48,864 nt of DNA from Microbacterium sp. HD4P20 (GCF_019449275.2 NZ_JAHZQZ020000001.1:1-48864), one strand, 5' to 3'; numbered from the stretch's first letter, positions 1-9,532 are shown. Translations and numbers: made by a program. Notes: generated by a model not told the origin, from the sequence alone.

Positions 1-1494
1 GTAGGCGTGGAGTCGGTGCAGGAATGCCGACATCACGTCACGTGTGACCACGCCCCCTGGCCGATACTCCACCACACCGTCGACGGTCCAGCCAGCGCTG
101 ATCCCCGTAGAGGCCATCCATGCGATTTCCTCGTAGAAGACGTTGTCCACCGCGACGTCCGTGAACGGCGAGACTGTCGGCGCGACGAAAGACGGCTCAC
201 CGGCCATCCGATAGAGGAACGCGGCCATGACGTCACGGGTGACCGACGCGCCCGGACGATACTCCAGCGAGTCACCCACCTCCCAGCCACCACTGATCCC
301 CGTGGAGGCCAGCCATGCGATCTCTTTGTAGAACGTGTAGGTCGCGGGCACATCAGCGAACGGCGACACAGCCGGCGGCGTGTACTGCGGCTGTCCTGCG
401 AGCCGATACAAGAACGCCGCCATCACATCACGCGTCACCGCCGCGCCCGGACGAAATTCCTTCGCCCCATCAGGAAGCGCCCAACCAGTCGAGATCCCCG
501 ACGACGACAACCAGACGATGTCCCTCGCGAACACGTTGAACACCGGCGACGACGACACCGACGACACATCCACAAATGGGGTATCTGTCGCCACATGCTG
601 CGTCGAACCGAACCAGTCGACAAAGAAGTGGAAGAAGTTGCGATTGCCATACGACGCGCATCGGTCGCTTGAACTACCGTAGCCCGCGGCGATGGCGGCC
701 TTGTTCGGCTGGTAGGGGGTGTAGTAGTAGAGATTCGCCGTCGCCTGATTCTGAATGTAGACGGGCGCCGACCCACATTGGTCAACCCACCGGCCGTCGA
801 CCAGAAACGGCGGGTGCCAAAGAACGTTCCATGTCCTCCCCGGCGCGTACCAGGTGAAGTACTGACTCGTGCCGGGCGGATTGGCATACCGCTTCATCTG
901 CCACGCCGCACCAAGGACCTGGTTAAAGAAGCCGTGATACCGCGCATTGCAGTCAGCAGTATCTGGACATCCCTGGCCCATGGCGCGCTCGAATCGCCAG
1001 TCGCTGGGCCATGTATGGGTGATCAAGCTCTGCTCTTTCTCCAGCATCACGAGCAGAACTTGAGGGTTGATCCCACATGCTTGCGCGACTTTGAAGATGA
1101 TCGTCGACGCGCGCTCGCGTGACCCTCCGGCGTACGCGTCGCACATCGCGTCTGAGTTGGTAACGCGTGACGTGTCGTATGAGTCCCTCAGACAGGTGTA
1201 GCCAGATCGGCAGGATGGCACCTTCGCTTCCAGGAATGCCTGGATCTGACCCTCATTCATCGAGTTCTTGTGGAAGAACACTGCGTCGCTGATGATGTTG
1301 CCAGGCTGGAACTTCGTGAGGTCTGCCGCCGGTACGACTCGAGCGCCAGTGGCGGCCGAGCTTGCGGCGATCCGACTGGATGCGATCGCTGCAGCCGGCG
1401 CGATCGCGCCGACGACAAGTGCCAATGCTGCAACGACGGCAGCAACGATCGATGTTCTTCGCGCACCTGTGCCGATTCGCCGAGCCCCCGCCAT
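1..1494 (-). CDS. Secreted protein with three S-layer-homology-like 65-residue repeats (3' end outside window)
   Basis: The frame is open from an ATG at 1494 to the window edge, giving 498 residues without a stop. Residues 1-38 form a signal peptide: an Arg-rich start, a hydrophobic stretch rich in Ala and Val, then an Ala-rich cleavage region. Residues about 55-290 form an unassigned Cys- and Trp-containing domain with an LLVMLEKEQSL segment that loosely recalls the catalytic Glu helix of lysozyme-like enzymes. From about residue 306 come repeats whose VTRDVM motif recurs at Met358, Met423 and Met488, exactly 65 residues apart, each with an FADV-type start and a G-W-R-P-G core. Such SLH-like repeats are common at the end of secreted actinobacterial proteins. 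I infer a cell-surface role; the enzymatic function is unknown. No Shine-Dalgarno precedes the ATG. Confidence 0.8.
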   Translation of the reverse strand, partial: MAGARRIGTGARRTSIVAAVVAALALVVGAIAPAAAIASSRIAASSAATGARVVPAADLTKFQPGNIISDAVFFHKNSMNEGQIQAFLEAKVPSCRSGYTCLRDSYDTSRVTNSDAMCDAYAGGSRERASTIIFKVAQACGINPQVLLVMLEKEQSLITHTWPSDWRFERAMGQGCPDTADCNARYHGFFNQVLGAAWQMKRYANPPGTSQYFTWYAPGRTWNVLWHPPFLVDGRWVDQCGSAPVYIQNQATANLYYYTPYQPNKAAIAAGYGSSSDRCASYGNRNFFHFFVDWFGSTQHVATDTPFVDVSSVSSSPVFNVFARDIVWLSSSGISTGWALPDGAKEFRPGAAVTRDVMAAFLYRLAGQPQYTPPAVSPFADVPATYTFYKEIAWLASTGISGGWEVGDSLEYRPGASVTRDVMAAFLYRMAGEPSFVAPTVSPFTDVAVDNVFYEEIAWMASTGISAGWTVDGVVEYRPGGVVTRDVMSAFLHRLHAY

Positions 1495-1564
1495 GTGAAC
1501 AGTGTGACGGAAGTGGCGAATGATGACAAGCCAGTCCCGCATGCGCAATCGCGACACGCCACTT
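1495..1564 (-). promoter_or_regulatory. Putative promoter and inverted repeat upstream of the secreted protein gene
   Basis: On the minus strand TTGTCA, 17 nt, CACACT, 6 nt and then the ATG at 1494 can be read, a spacing expected for a leaderless transcript, although the -10 is weak. An 8-bp inverted repeat (AAGTGGCG at 1511-1518, CGCCACTT at 1557-1564) brackets this region and may be an operator. Both readings are inference from sequence alone. Confidence 0.3.
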
Positions 1565-1586
1565 TTGAGCGAATCTCGGAGAACTC

Positions 1587-2714
1587 CTAGAGCTCCGCGT
1601 GCAGCATCCAGACCTTGTCCGCGGCTCCACTCCACGAGAACGATCGCCCACGGTCGCCCGCCAGCACCCCGAGCCGCTCAGCGGCAGAGGTAGACCCCAA
1701 TCCCCTGGCGAGCGCTTCGCCCATCGCTGCCGCCACCTCCGCGGCATCCGCGCCCGACACCAGCACTCCCCCGTCGACCACGACCTCGTCGTGTATCGCC
1801 GAGGAAGCGGCCACAACGGGCACACCCAAGGTGAGAGCGTCCACAACGCGCCACGGGAACGCCGCGCGCCGCGACGGCGCCACGAACGCCACCGCGCCAC
1901 CGAAAACCGCTCCGCGGTCCGCAGCATCCAACGATCCGCGCACGTGCATGCGCCGCTCCGGCAGCCCCGCCGCCGACGCGAGCTCGACGACGGCGGGCTC
2001 GTGCCCCTCTTCGACGTCGATCACGACGACGGGAAGATCCACACCGGATGCCGCAACCGCAGCAAGTCCGGCATCCAATCCCTCCGAACTCCGCGGCCCT
2101 CCCGAAAGCAGAATGAAGCCCTCGGGCAGATCCAGCGCCCGACGGCGCCCGATCTCGTCCGACGGAACCGAGAACCCGAGCGGCGACGCCCCGGCGATCA
2201 CCCGTGTCCGGTCGCGGAGCTGCGGCGCGATCTCGACCAGCCGCGACGCGAGCGAATGCGTGGGGACCACGACGGCGTCTGCGTACTTGACGGCCCGCCG
2301 CAGCATCGCCTTCTGCCAGGCGACGACGGCCCTCGGCAGCTCGGCTGGCGCCTCCCAAGGCCGCAGATCCCATACGGTCACGACCGTCTGATCGTTGTTG
2401 TGCACGCGGTCGTGCTTGACGAGTGGGGCGAACAGCGACGGCGAGTGGATCAGGCCGGCGCCGAGTCCGGTCGCCAGCCCGAACTGGAGGGCGCCCGACA
2501 GCTCACGCCGCGCGAGCGCCGCGCGCCGTACACCGGCGAGCCCAGGCACCAGCTGAGCGACGTCTTCGCCTCCGGAGGGCGCGATGGCCTCGACCTCGCA
2601 CCCCGACGGGGCGCCGGCCACCAGCGCGCGGGCAAGCTCGCGCGATGCCTCGGCCAGTGGCCGATCCGTGGGCGCCACGACCTGATCGAGCACGACACGC
2701 AGGGTCGCGACCAC
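1587..2714 (-). CDS. GT4-family glycosyltransferase
   Basis: The 375-residue protein has the two-lobe layout of GT-B enzymes. Residues 1-150 form a variable acceptor domain; a DAVVVPTHSLASRLVEIAP segment matches the linker region of family 4 glycosyltransferases; the C-terminal lobe ends with ALTLGVPVVAAS followed by DEVVVDGG, which corresponds to the sugar-nucleotide-binding loop. It is probably a cytoplasmic enzyme that adds a sugar to a cell-envelope glycan. The GTG start at 2714 lies 1 nt after the stop of the upstream LCP gene, so the two are probably translationally coupled, which supports an envelope role. Donor and acceptor cannot be told from sequence. Confidence 0.8.
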   Translation of the reverse strand: MVATLRVVLDQVVAPTDRPLAEASRELARALVAGAPSGCEVEAIAPSGGEDVAQLVPGLAGVRRAALARRELSGALQFGLATGLGAGLIHSPSLFAPLVKHDRVHNNDQTVVTVWDLRPWEAPAELPRAVVAWQKAMLRRAVKYADAVVVPTHSLASRLVEIAPQLRDRTRVIAGASPLGFSVPSDEIGRRRALDLPEGFILLSGGPRSSEGLDAGLAAVAASGVDLPVVVIDVEEGHEPAVVELASAAGLPERRMHVRGSLDAADRGAVFGGAVAFVAPSRRAAFPWRVVDALTLGVPVVAASSAIHDEVVVDGGVLVSGADAAEVAAAMGEALARGLGSTSAAERLGVLAGDRGRSFSWSGAADKVWMLHAEL

Positions 2715-2715
2715 G

Positions 2716-4188
2716 TCAGCCCTCCGGCTCGGGGGTCGGCGTGGGCGGGTGCAGGGCGTCGTGCACCAATTCCTGGATGTACGCGTAGTCGGGGTTGAAC
2801 TCGTCGATCCCGCCCTTGGGCGTCAGTTCGAGCGTCGTAACCGGCTCTTCCCGCGCCTTCAGCGCAAGGTCGGCGAGGAACGGTACGAGCGACTGCGGCA
2901 GGTCGGTCTGCACGATGTCGGACCCGGCAGCCGCGATCTCTTGGAACCTCGTCAGCACCGTCTGCGGCGTGAACTGGGCGAGCATCGCCTGCTGCAGGAT
3001 GCGCTGGCGCTCCATGCGGTCGAAGTCGTCCGTCGTGTAGCGCGACCGGGCGTACCACTGGGCGGTGTCACCGTCCATGTGCTGCGGACCCGCCTCGATC
3101 CACCCGATGGCCCACTCGTCCACTGGCTGACCGGCGTACGCCGGACCGCCGCCCTTGGGCAGGCGCTCGGCGACGTCGATCTCGACCCCTCCCAGCGCGT
3201 CGATCAGCGACGCGAAGCCGTGCATGTCGATGAAGACGTAGTACGGGATCTCGATGCCGAGGATCCCTTCGGCCGCGTCCTTGGTCGCTTCGATGGCCGG
3301 CGCGGAGCCGCTGGCGGTCGCATCCGGATACAGCGCGTTGCCGTCCTGACACACCTCTACCTCGGTGCGCAGCTGATTGATGCCGCTCCCCCACCCGCAG
3401 CTGGGGTCGGCATGCCCCTCATGGCCGTTCGGGTAGCGGTCCTGCATGGGACCAGGCGCGAACGGGAAGTGCGGCATGTCACGCGGGATGCCGGTGATCG
3501 TGGTCGCGCCCGTCTCGGCGTTGACCGACACGACCGAGATGCTGTCGAACCTCATCGAATCCCGGCCTTCGCCGCTGTCGGCACCGAGCAGCAGGATGTT
3601 GTAGTACCCGTCCGACGGTTCCACGACAGGACCGGTCGCCTGGAAGATCGCGCCGAGCGTGTCGCGTGTCGTGCCGGCCACGTTGGCTGCGTAGGCGGCG
3701 CTCCCGCTCGCGACCACCAGCAGCGCGACGGCGAGCCCCGCGATGCCGAAGCGCGCCGCCGGCGCGGTCTTGACGAGACGCACCAGGCGCAGCGTGTCGA
3801 CGGTGAGGACGATCCACAGCACGGCGTACGCGATCAAGAGCCCCTGCGCGATGAGTAACGGCAAAGGCCGCAGCAGCGCGAGGAAGTCGGGGATCCATGC
3901 CCCGGTCACGATACTCAGTCCCGCGGTCGGCGCGAGCAGTGCAAACAGCCCGGCGATGATGACCAGCGTCCACAGCAGCAGCGTCGATCCGAGTCCGATC
4001 CGACCCAACCGCCGGTTGCCGGCGAGGGCCTGCGCCGACCCGGGCATCAAGAAGTTCAGCAGCACGAGCCACCACCCGCGCTTGGTCATGACGGCTCGGG
4101 ACGAGGCATCCGGATGCCGCATCGGGCGTTCCTCGACGACGGCAGCCCTTCGCCCGGCGGAGGTTCGCGGCGGACTCATGACGCTCAC
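2716..4188 (-). CDS. LytR-CpsA-Psr (LCP) family cell-wall glycopolymer ligase
   Basis: This 490-residue membrane protein has four hydrophobic segments in its first 190 residues and an extracytoplasmic LCP domain from about 190 to 440. The family core is clear: [19 protein letters not shown] and an [14 protein letters not shown] helix carrying the conserved Arg residues. LCP enzymes move lipid-linked polymers such as teichoic acid or arabinogalactan onto peptidoglycan. The C-terminus is a short Pro/Thr-rich tail. Most LCP proteins have one N-terminal helix, so the multi-helix anchor is longer than usual. GTG at 4188 overlaps the purE stop as GTGA; an ATG three codons later (4179) is an alternative start. 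It is coupled to the downstream glycosyltransferase. Confidence 0.9.
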   Translation of the reverse strand: MSVMSPPRTSAGRRAAVVEERPMRHPDASSRAVMTKRGWWLVLLNFLMPGSAQALAGNRRLGRIGLGSTLLLWTLVIIAGLFALLAPTAGLSIVTGAWIPDFLALLRPLPLLIAQGLLIAYAVLWIVLTVDTLRLVRLVKTAPAARFGIAGLAVALLVVASGSAAYAANVAGTTRDTLGAIFQATGPVVEPSDGYYNILLLGADSGEGRDSMRFDSISVVSVNAETGATTITGIPRDMPHFPFAPGPMQDRYPNGHEGHADPSCGWGSGINQLRTEVEVCQDGNALYPDATASGSAPAIEATKDAAEGILGIEIPYYVFIDMHGFASLIDALGGVEIDVAERLPKGGGPAYAGQPVDEWAIGWIEAGPQHMDGDTAQWYARSRYTTDDFDRMERQRILQQAMLAQFTPQTVLTRFQEIAAAGSDIVQTDLPQSLVPFLADLALKAREEPVTTLELTPKGGIDEFNPDYAYIQELVHDALHPPTPTPEPEG

Positions 4189-4700
4189 AGCGACTCCTTG
4201 AGCCGCCGGTTCTTCTCTTCGACCTGCCCCTCGAGCGTGCGCGCGTACTCCTCGACGCGGTCGGCGACCGCCGGATCTGAGGCGCCGAGGATCCGTGCGG
4301 CGAGCAGTCCGGCGTTCTTCGCGCCATTGATCGAGACCGTGGCGACGGGGATGCCGGCGGGCATCTGCACGATGCTCAGCAACGAGTCCAGCCCGTCGAG
4401 GGTGGCCAGCTGCACCGGCACCCCGATCACGGGAAGAGCGGTGACGGATGCCAGCATGCCGGGCAGGTGCGCTGCGCCACCGGCACCCGCGATGATCGCC
4501 TGCAGCCCCCGGCCTCGCGCCTCGCGGCCGTAGCGCATGAGCTTGTCGGGGGTGCGATGGGCCGAGACGACCTCAACCTCGTGCGGAATGCCGAAGTCGG
4601 TCAGCGCCTGCGAGGCGTCGCTCATGACCCGCCAGTCCGAGTCGGAGCCCATCACAACGCCGACCAGCGGCGCGTCAGCAGAATGCAGGTGCCCAGTCAC
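4185..4700 (-). CDS. purE: N5-carboxyaminoimidazole ribonucleotide mutase
   Basis: The 171-residue PurE converts N5-CAIR to CAIR in de novo purine synthesis, taking the product of the neighbouring purK. Class I signatures are visible: GSDSDW near the N-terminus, SAHRTPDK, and [11 protein letters not shown] with the IGVPV strand. Length is normal for the family. A -10 element TAGCCT ends 6 nt before the GTG at 4700, which suggests a leaderless transcript and so supports this start rather than a later codon. PurK lies 48 bp upstream on the same strand. The 3' end overlaps the LCP gene by 4 nt, tying purine synthesis to the envelope genes in one transcript. Confidence 0.95.
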   Translation of the reverse strand: MTGHLHSADAPLVGVVMGSDSDWRVMSDASQALTDFGIPHEVEVVSAHRTPDKLMRYGREARGRGLQAIIAGAGGAAHLPGMLASVTALPVIGVPVQLATLDGLDSLLSIVQMPAGIPVATVSINGAKNAGLLAARILGASDPAVADRVEEYARTLEGQVEEKNRRLKESL

Positions 4701-4706
4701 CCGTCA

Positions 4707-4712
4707 AGGCTA
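4707..4712 (-). promoter_or_regulatory. Leaderless-type -10 element for purE
   Basis: TAGCCT on the minus strand ends 6 nt before the GTG start at 4700. This fits TANNNT-N6/7-start, the arrangement of leaderless actinobacterial promoters. It gives purE its own start of transcription in addition to read-through from purK. Confidence 0.5.
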
Positions 4713-4748
4713 GGGCGCATGCCTGGAAGAACCCCGCAACGGCGCGGC

Positions 4749-5885
4749 TCAGTCGACGAAGAAGGATGCCGCGGCGCGGGCCTCGTACGCGACGTCGTCC
4801 AGGTCGTCTCCCACGACGTTCACGTGCCCCACCTTGCGACCGGGTCGCGGCGCCTTGCCATACGTGTGGATCTTGGCGGCCGGATGATCGGTCATCGCGG
4901 CATCGAACCGCTCGTCAAGTGAGCCCTCGGCCGGCCCACCGAGGATGTTCACCATGACGGCCCACTCCGACAGGGGCGACGGGTCGCCGAGCGGCAAGTC
5001 CAGGACGGCGCGCAGGTGCTGCTCGAACTGACTGGTCACCGCGCCGTCCTGACTCCAGTGCCCGCTGTTGTGTGGCCGCATCGCCAGTTCGTTGACGAGC
5101 AGGCGCTCGTCGGTGGTCTCGAACAGCTCGACCGCCAGCATCCCGGTCACGTCCAGCCCCTCGGCGATCGTGATCCCGATCCGCGCGGCGACCTCTTGCA
5201 AACGGCCACCGGAATGCGGCGCGGGGGCGATGACCTCGGCGCACACCCCTTCCCGCTGCACGGTCTCGACGACCGGATACGCTCTCACTGCTCCGGAGGG
5301 ACGCCGCGCGACCTGCTGCGCGAGCTCCCGGCTGAAGTCCACGAGCTCCTCGACCAGAAGGGCCCCGCCGTGCGCGTCCTCGGCCAGCGTCGCGAACCAG
5401 TCGTCGGCCTCGGTTCCGGCCGAGACGACGCGCACGCCCTTGCCGTCGTAGCCGCCGCGCGGCGTCTTGACGACGGCGCGGCCGCCGTGCTCGTCGAGGA
5501 ATGCCTGCAACTGCTCGGCATCGGTGACGGCGGCCCAGTCCGGCTGCGGCATCCCGAGTTCCTGCAGGCGGGCTCGCATCACGAGCTTGTCCTGCGCGAA
5601 CCGCAGCGCGTGAGGTCCTGGGTGCACCGCGACGCCTGCGTCGACCAGGGCGGTGAGCACGGCCTGCGGCACGTGCTCGTGATCGAACGTGACCACGTCG
5701 ACATCGCGTGCGAAGGCGAGCACGGTCTCGGCGTCGCGGTAGTCGCCCACAGCGGTGGCAGCGAGGGATGCCGACATCCCGTCCTCCTCCGCGAGTACGC
5801 GCAACTCGATCCCGAGTTCGACAGCCGGCGCGATCATCATGCGGGCCAGCTGCCCTCCGCCGACGACTCCTACTCGCAGCGCCAT
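4749..5885 (-). CDS. purK: 5-(carboxyamino)imidazole ribonucleotide synthetase
   Basis: PurK uses ATP and bicarbonate to carboxylate AIR to N5-CAIR, the step before PurE. The protein is 378 residues from the chosen ATG. It opens with the nucleotide-fold motif VGVVGGGQLARMM and continues as an ATP-grasp enzyme with KTPRGGYDGKGV, an EELVDFSREL segment and NELAMRPHNSGHW near the active site. The frame is open further upstream, but ATG 5885 is preceded by GAGGGGAG at ribosome-binding distance and lies directly before the conserved GGGQLARM motif. It is divergent from the PH-domain gene across a 123-bp region. Confidence 0.95.
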   Translation of the reverse strand: MALRVGVVGGGQLARMMIAPAVELGIELRVLAEEDGMSASLAATAVGDYRDAETVLAFARDVDVVTFDHEHVPQAVLTALVDAGVAVHPGPHALRFAQDKLVMRARLQELGMPQPDWAAVTDAEQLQAFLDEHGGRAVVKTPRGGYDGKGVRVVSAGTEADDWFATLAEDAHGGALLVEELVDFSRELAQQVARRPSGAVRAYPVVETVQREGVCAEVIAPAPHSGGRLQEVAARIGITIAEGLDVTGMLAVELFETTDERLLVNELAMRPHNSGHWSQDGAVTSQFEQHLRAVLDLPLGDPSPLSEWAVMVNILGGPAEGSLDERFDAAMTDHPAAKIHTYGKAPRPGRKVGHVNVVGDDLDDVAYEARAAASFFVD

Positions 5886-6008
5886 GCCGCTCCCCTCTCG
5901 ATGGTCAACTTCTCCATCATCCCCCACCGCCGCGCATCACGCCGAGGCGAGCAGTCCTGGTCGACCCGGGCGTCGAAACCGCGCCTTGGGGGTGGGAGGG
6001 GTCAGAAT

Positions 6009-6581
6009 ATGAGAGTGACTCAGCCGTCGAGCATCGCGGGTCGTCCCCTGGCGCCCGCACCGGGCGCGCCGACGCCCGAGTTGCGCGTCGCGCGCTTCCG
6101 CTCGCACGCTCGCCGGCTGACGTGGTCGGCTCTGGTGCTGATCGCCGTCGCGGGCGTGTGCGGCTACTTCTACGACAACCTCCCGGCACCGCTCGAGAAC
6201 TGGATGCTGCTCACCGCCGCCGCGGGCATCGTGCTGCTGCTCGTGCTGCTGCCATTCCTGGCGTGGTGGTCGCACGTGTACACGATCACGACGCGGCGGG
6301 TGCTCGAGCGCTCGGGCATCTTCGGATCGCGGCGCCGCGAGCTGCATCACGTGCGGGGCTACACGGTGCGGGAGCATCGCGGCATCCTGCAGCGGATGTG
6401 GGGTACCGGCACACTCACGCTCACCAACGGCGTCGACCAGCCGATGCGGCTGAAGAACATCCCGCATATCGGTCTTGTGCACGAGGCGCTCGTCGACCAG
6501 GTCGAAGTGAATCAGATCCTCGCGCACCGCGATGCGCGGCCGCTGCCCCCGGGCGCGAGTGAGCACGACCCGAACGCTTAG
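6009..6581 (+). CDS. PH-domain (bPH2-like) membrane protein
   Basis: This 190-residue protein has two adjacent transmembrane segments (about residues 37-55 and 62-83) followed by a cytoplasmic domain of the bacterial pleckstrin-homology type, visible as YTITTRRVLERSGIFGSRRRELHH and a GTLTLTNG strand pair. Its biochemical role is not established. A similar membrane protein lies next to purK, birA and the carboxylase genes in other actinobacteria, so the linkage looks conserved. ATG 6009 follows a GGGAGGGG ribosome-binding site. The same frame stays open for about 1 kb upstream, but that part is antisense to purK. Confidence 0.8.
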   Translation: MRVTQPSSIAGRPLAPAPGAPTPELRVARFRSHARRLTWSALVLIAVAGVCGYFYDNLPAPLENWMLLTAAAGIVLLLVLLPFLAWWSHVYTITTRRVLERSGIFGSRRRELHHVRGYTVREHRGILQRMWGTGTLTLTNGVDQPMRLKNIPHIGLVHEALVDQVEVNQILAHRDARPLPPGASEHDPNA

Positions 6582-6611
6582 CGGGTGCGCGGGAGGCTGG
6601 GCGCGTGTTGT

Positions 6612-6663
6612 CTCGCTTCGCTCGCTCAACGACCGGAGAGAAGCGCTCTCGCTCATCGACCGA
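6612..6663. repeat. GC-rich repeat in the PH/birA convergent junction
   Basis: CTCGCTTCGCTCGCTCAACG followed by ACCGG is succeeded by a degenerate second copy (TCTCGCTCATCGACCG), with a GAGAG-AAGCG-CTCTC hairpin between them. It fills the 94-bp junction between two converging genes. Similar GCTTCGCTCGCTCAAC words are, to my recollection, common in Microbacteriaceae intergenic DNA. A role as bidirectional terminator is inferred. Confidence 0.45.
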
Positions 6664-6675
6664 AAAGTAGCGCGG

Positions 6676-7473
6676 TCAGCGCACGTGAACGACGTCGCCG
6701 GCCGATACGGCGCTCTCGAACTCGTCCTGCTGCAGAACGATCAGCCGGCCCTCCTCGTCGATGCGGCTCGCGCGCCCGCGCAGCGTCTCGCCATCAGGGA
6801 GGGACACCGCGACGTCACTGCCGATCGTGCTGCAGAGCGACTGGATCCCGGCGAGAACTCCGGCTGCCGCAGCGTTGCCGCGCGCGCCGATGAGGGCGCC
6901 GAGCTGCTCGTCGAGAGCCTCGAGGTAGTCGGCGAGCAGGCGGTCCTCGTCGCACTCGATGCCCACCGCCTCGAACGACGTGGCCGTCTCGACGGGAAGA
7001 TCGCTGAACGGCATCCGCGTGTTCACGCCCGTGCCGATGACGACGGCATCCGGATGCCCCGGCACGACCTCCGCCAGGATCCCGCACACCTTGCCGCGAT
7101 CCAGGAGGACGTCGTTGGGCCATTTCAGAGCGGCGGTGTGCGAGGCGTCGGGAAGCTGCGCACGGACGGCCCGCGTCATGGCCGCACCCGCGATGAGCGG
7201 GATCCAGCCACGCGAGGCGTACGGAATACCCGATACACGCACGACGGTCGACACGGCCAGCGCCGTACCCGGCGGCGTGACCCACGTGCGGTCGAGGCGA
7301 CCCCGACCGGCGCGCTGGTCGGTCGTGAGCAGGAGCGACAGGTGCGGCCACTCGTCGGGTTCTTGGACAACGTGGTGCACGACGTCGGCGTTCGTGGATT
7401 CGGTCGTCTCGACGACCTGCACGCGAGGGCTGATCGCGGCGGTCAAGGGGTATCCGGCTTCGTGGATCGGCAT
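6676..7473 (-). CDS. birA: Biotin--[acetyl-CoA-carboxylase] ligase
   Basis: BirA attaches biotin to the carrier-domain lysine of the acyl-CoA carboxylase alpha subunit, encoded 8 kb away at 15185. The 265-residue protein shows [10 protein letters not shown], the biotinyl-AMP loop [14 protein letters not shown] (GRGR type), KWPNDVLL and GILAEVV, then GTGVN. There is no N-terminal winged-helix domain, so it is a monofunctional ligase rather than a repressor. A GTG at 7482 is possible, but the -10 element TAACGT ends 7 nt before ATG 7473, which favours that start. It diverges from the carboxylase beta-subunit gene. Confidence 0.93.
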   Translation of the reverse strand: MPIHEAGYPLTAAISPRVQVVETTESTNADVVHHVVQEPDEWPHLSLLLTTDQRAGRGRLDRTWVTPPGTALAVSTVVRVSGIPYASRGWIPLIAGAAMTRAVRAQLPDASHTAALKWPNDVLLDRGKVCGILAEVVPGHPDAVVIGTGVNTRMPFSDLPVETATSFEAVGIECDEDRLLADYLEALDEQLGALIGARGNAAAAGVLAGIQSLCSTIGSDVAVSLPDGETLRGRASRIDEEGRLIVLQQDEFESAVSAGDVVHVR

Positions 7474-7480
7474 GTACGCC

Positions 7481-7486
7481 ACGTTA
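7481..7486 (-). promoter_or_regulatory. Leaderless-type -10 element for birA
   Basis: TAACGT on the minus strand is followed by 7 nt and ATG 7473, fitting TANNNT-N7-start. It lies about 85 bp from the matching element of the divergent carboxylase gene. Confidence 0.45.
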
Positions 7487-7570
7487 TCGACGTCGTCCGC
7501 GCCGGGATAGGCACAGCGGATGCCGCGACCCCTTGTGCAAACCCTCCAAGGGATGCCGTGGGCCCGCCGA

Positions 7571-7576
7571 TAGGGT
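7571..7576 (+). promoter_or_regulatory. Leaderless-type -10 element for the carboxylase beta gene
   Basis: TAGGGT is followed by 7 nt and GTG 7584. This fits a leaderless promoter and argues against the in-frame GTG at 7575, which overlaps the element. Confidence 0.5.
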
Positions 7577-7583
7577 GGAACCC

Positions 7584-9173
7584 GTGACCGACCAGCCCGA
7601 TCTCTTCACGACCGCCGGCAAGATCGCCGACCTCCGCGCCCGCTATCAGGAGGCCGTCCTCGACGCCGAGACGGTCGCGAAGCAGAAGCAGCACGCGAAG
7701 GGCAAGGGCACCGCCCGCGAGCGCATCGATCAGCTGGTCGACCCGGGCAGCTTCGTCGAGCTCGACGAGTACGTGCGGCATCGCACCACCGCGTTCGGCA
7801 TGGATCGCTCCCGCCCGTACGGCGACTCGGTCGTCACCGGTGTCGGCACGATCCACGGTCGCACCGTCGCGGTGTATTCGCAGGACTTCTCGACCTTCGG
7901 TGGATCGCTCGGCGAAGTCGCCGGCGAGAAGATCATCAAGGTGATGGAGTTCGCGCTGCGCTCCGGCATCCCGATCGTGGGAATCCTGGATTCCGGCGGC
8001 GCACGCATCCAGGAGGGCGTCGTGGCCCTCGGCAAGTACGGTGAGATCTTCCGTCTCAACACGCAGGCGTCCGGTGTGATCCCGCAGATCTCCATCATCA
8101 TGGGTCCGGCCGCGGGCGGCGCCGTGTACTCCCCCGCGCTCACCGACTTCGTCGTGATGGTCGACAAGACCAGCCAGATGTTCGTCACCGGTCCCGACGT
8201 GATCAAGACCGTCACCGGCGAGGACGTCGGCATGGAAGAGCTCGGCGGCGCCTACACGCACAACACCCGCTCGGGCGTCGCGCACTACCTCGCCGAGGAC
8301 GAAGACGACGCGATCGACTACGTCCGCACGATGCTCGGTTTCCTTCCCGATAACAACATGGCCGAACTGCCGGTATACGAGGCGGAGTTCGAGTTCGAGA
8401 CGACGGATGCGGACCGCGCACTGAACGCGATCATTCCGGACTCCCCCAACCAGCCCTACGACATCCACGAAGTGATCCGCGGGATCGTCGACGCCGAGGA
8501 CTTCCTCGAGGTGCAGCCGCTGTTCGCACCGAACATCGTGATCGGTTTCGGCCGCATCGAGGGTCGCAGCGTCGGCATCATCGCCAACCAGCCGTCGCAG
8601 ATGGCGGGGACGCTGAACATCGAGGCGGGCGAGAAGGCGAGCCGCTTCGTACGGTTCTGCGACGCCTTCTCGATTCCGATCGTCACGCTGGTGGACGTGC
8701 CGGGCTACCTTCCCGGCACCGATCAGGAGTGGACGGGCGTGATCCGCCGGGGTGCGAAACTGCTCTACGCGTACGCGGAGGCGACTGTGCCGTTGGTGAC
8801 GGTCATCCTGCGCAAGGCGTACGGCGGGGCGTACATCGTGATGGGATCCAAGCAGCTCGGAGCCGACATCAACCTCGCGTGGCCGACCGCCGAGATCGCC
8901 GTGATGGGCGGGCAGGGCGCGGTGAACATCCTGTATCGCGGTGAGATCAAGCGCGCCGAAGAGGCCGGCGAGGATGTCGCGGCGGTGCGCACGCGCCTGG
9001 CGAACGAGTACACCTACAACGTGGCATCCCCGTTCCTCGCCGCCGAGCGCGGCGAGCTGGACGGCATCATCGAGCCGGCGCAGACGCGCGTGTCGATCGC
9101 CAAGGCGCTGCGCGCGCTGCGTGGCAAGCGCGCGAGCCTGCCGCCCAAGAAGCACGGGAACATCCCGCTGTGA
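7584..9173 (+). CDS. Acyl-CoA (propionyl/acetyl-CoA) carboxylase beta subunit, carboxyltransferase
   Basis: The 529-residue carboxyltransferase moves CO2 from carboxybiotin to an acyl-CoA, giving malonyl-CoA or methylmalonyl-CoA for lipid synthesis. Both crotonase-like halves are present, with the oxyanion-hole motifs [10 protein letters not shown] in the N-half and [13 protein letters not shown] in the C-half. Length is typical of AccD5/PccB proteins. It sits opposite birA and is followed after 43 bp by the epsilon subunit; the biotinylated alpha subunit is at 15185. Whether acetyl-CoA or propionyl-CoA is preferred cannot be decided without the substrate-pocket residue (the Asp/Ile position known from AccB/PccB). 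The start is supported by the TAGGGT element. Confidence 0.93.
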   Translation: MTDQPDLFTTAGKIADLRARYQEAVLDAETVAKQKQHAKGKGTARERIDQLVDPGSFVELDEYVRHRTTAFGMDRSRPYGDSVVTGVGTIHGRTVAVYSQDFSTFGGSLGEVAGEKIIKVMEFALRSGIPIVGILDSGGARIQEGVVALGKYGEIFRLNTQASGVIPQISIIMGPAAGGAVYSPALTDFVVMVDKTSQMFVTGPDVIKTVTGEDVGMEELGGAYTHNTRSGVAHYLAEDEDDAIDYVRTMLGFLPDNNMAELPVYEAEFEFETTDADRALNAIIPDSPNQPYDIHEVIRGIVDAEDFLEVQPLFAPNIVIGFGRIEGRSVGIIANQPSQMAGTLNIEAGEKASRFVRFCDAFSIPIVTLVDVPGYLPGTDQEWTGVIRRGAKLLYAYAEATVPLVTVILRKAYGGAYIVMGSKQLGADINLAWPTAEIAVMGGQGAVNILYRGEIKRAEEAGEDVAAVRTRLANEYTYNVASPFLAAERGELDGIIEPAQTRVSIAKALRALRGKRASLPPKKHGNIPL

Positions 9174-9216
9174 GCGCGCTCCGCGTGTGCGAGGCGGCCG
9201 TGGGCGAGGTGGCACG

Positions 9217-9447
9217 ATGACGATCGCCGACGACGACATCGAGCCGGTGACCATCGACGTGCACAGCGGCTCGCCGACGGAGGACGAGCTGGCGGCGCTG
9301 ATCGCCGTGGTCACCGAGGCGTACACGGGCGAGGCGGCCGAGGCCGTCGCCGATGACCGTCGCTCGCGCAGTGCGTGGGAGCTCTCGCAGCGCTCGCTGC
9401 GCCAGCCGCTGCGTCGCGACCTCGGCTGGGGACGCTTCGGCGGATAG
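9217..9447 (+). CDS. Acyl-CoA carboxylase epsilon subunit
   Basis: This small 76-residue protein lies directly downstream of the beta subunit. It has the pattern of actinobacterial AccE/PccE proteins: an acidic N-terminal part with the PTEDELAALIAVV helix, a variable middle and a C-terminal WELSQRSLRQPL segment. Epsilon subunits bridge or stabilise the alpha-beta complex and raise its activity. A GAGGTGG ribosome-binding site precedes ATG 9217. The gene is shorter than most automatic size cut-offs and overlaps longer spurious frames, so it is easily missed. Confidence 0.88.
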   Translation: MTIADDDIEPVTIDVHSGSPTEDELAALIAVVTEAYTGEAAEAVADDRRSRSAWELSQRSLRQPLRRDLGWGRFGG

Positions 9448-9500
9448 GCAAGGCGGGCCCGCCGGATTTGTCCCCCGAAATACCTACAGACGGGGGTCTT

Positions 9501-9532
9501 GCGTTCCGGTGATACTTGTATCGCTGGAACGC
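9501..9532. repeat. 32-bp imperfect palindrome in a structured intergenic region
   Basis: The arms are GCGTTCC (9501-9507) and GGAACGC (9526-9532), with inner GATAC/GTATC arms around a TT centre; the remaining three positions pair if G-T wobbles are allowed. A third GCGTTC copy at 9537 allows an alternative fold. The whole 290-bp spacer between the epsilon gene and the next gene is rich in hairpins, including CCGGATCCGG and an ACGGTT/AACCGT pair. It may be an operator or part of a small RNA. Confidence 0.4.

Noticed and set aside
7..672. Plus-strand frames at the left edge
   Set aside because: They oppose the secreted-protein gene, which has a signal peptide and in-phase 65-residue repeats.
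5016..6008. Long plus-strand open frame before the PH-domain gene
   Set aside because: It is antisense to purK; only the part from ATG 6009 has the PH-protein features and a ribosome-binding site.
7443..9326. 627-codon minus-strand frame opposite the carboxylase beta gene
   Set aside because: It is an Arg/His/Asp-rich mirror of a well-conserved gene, as is usual in high-GC DNA.
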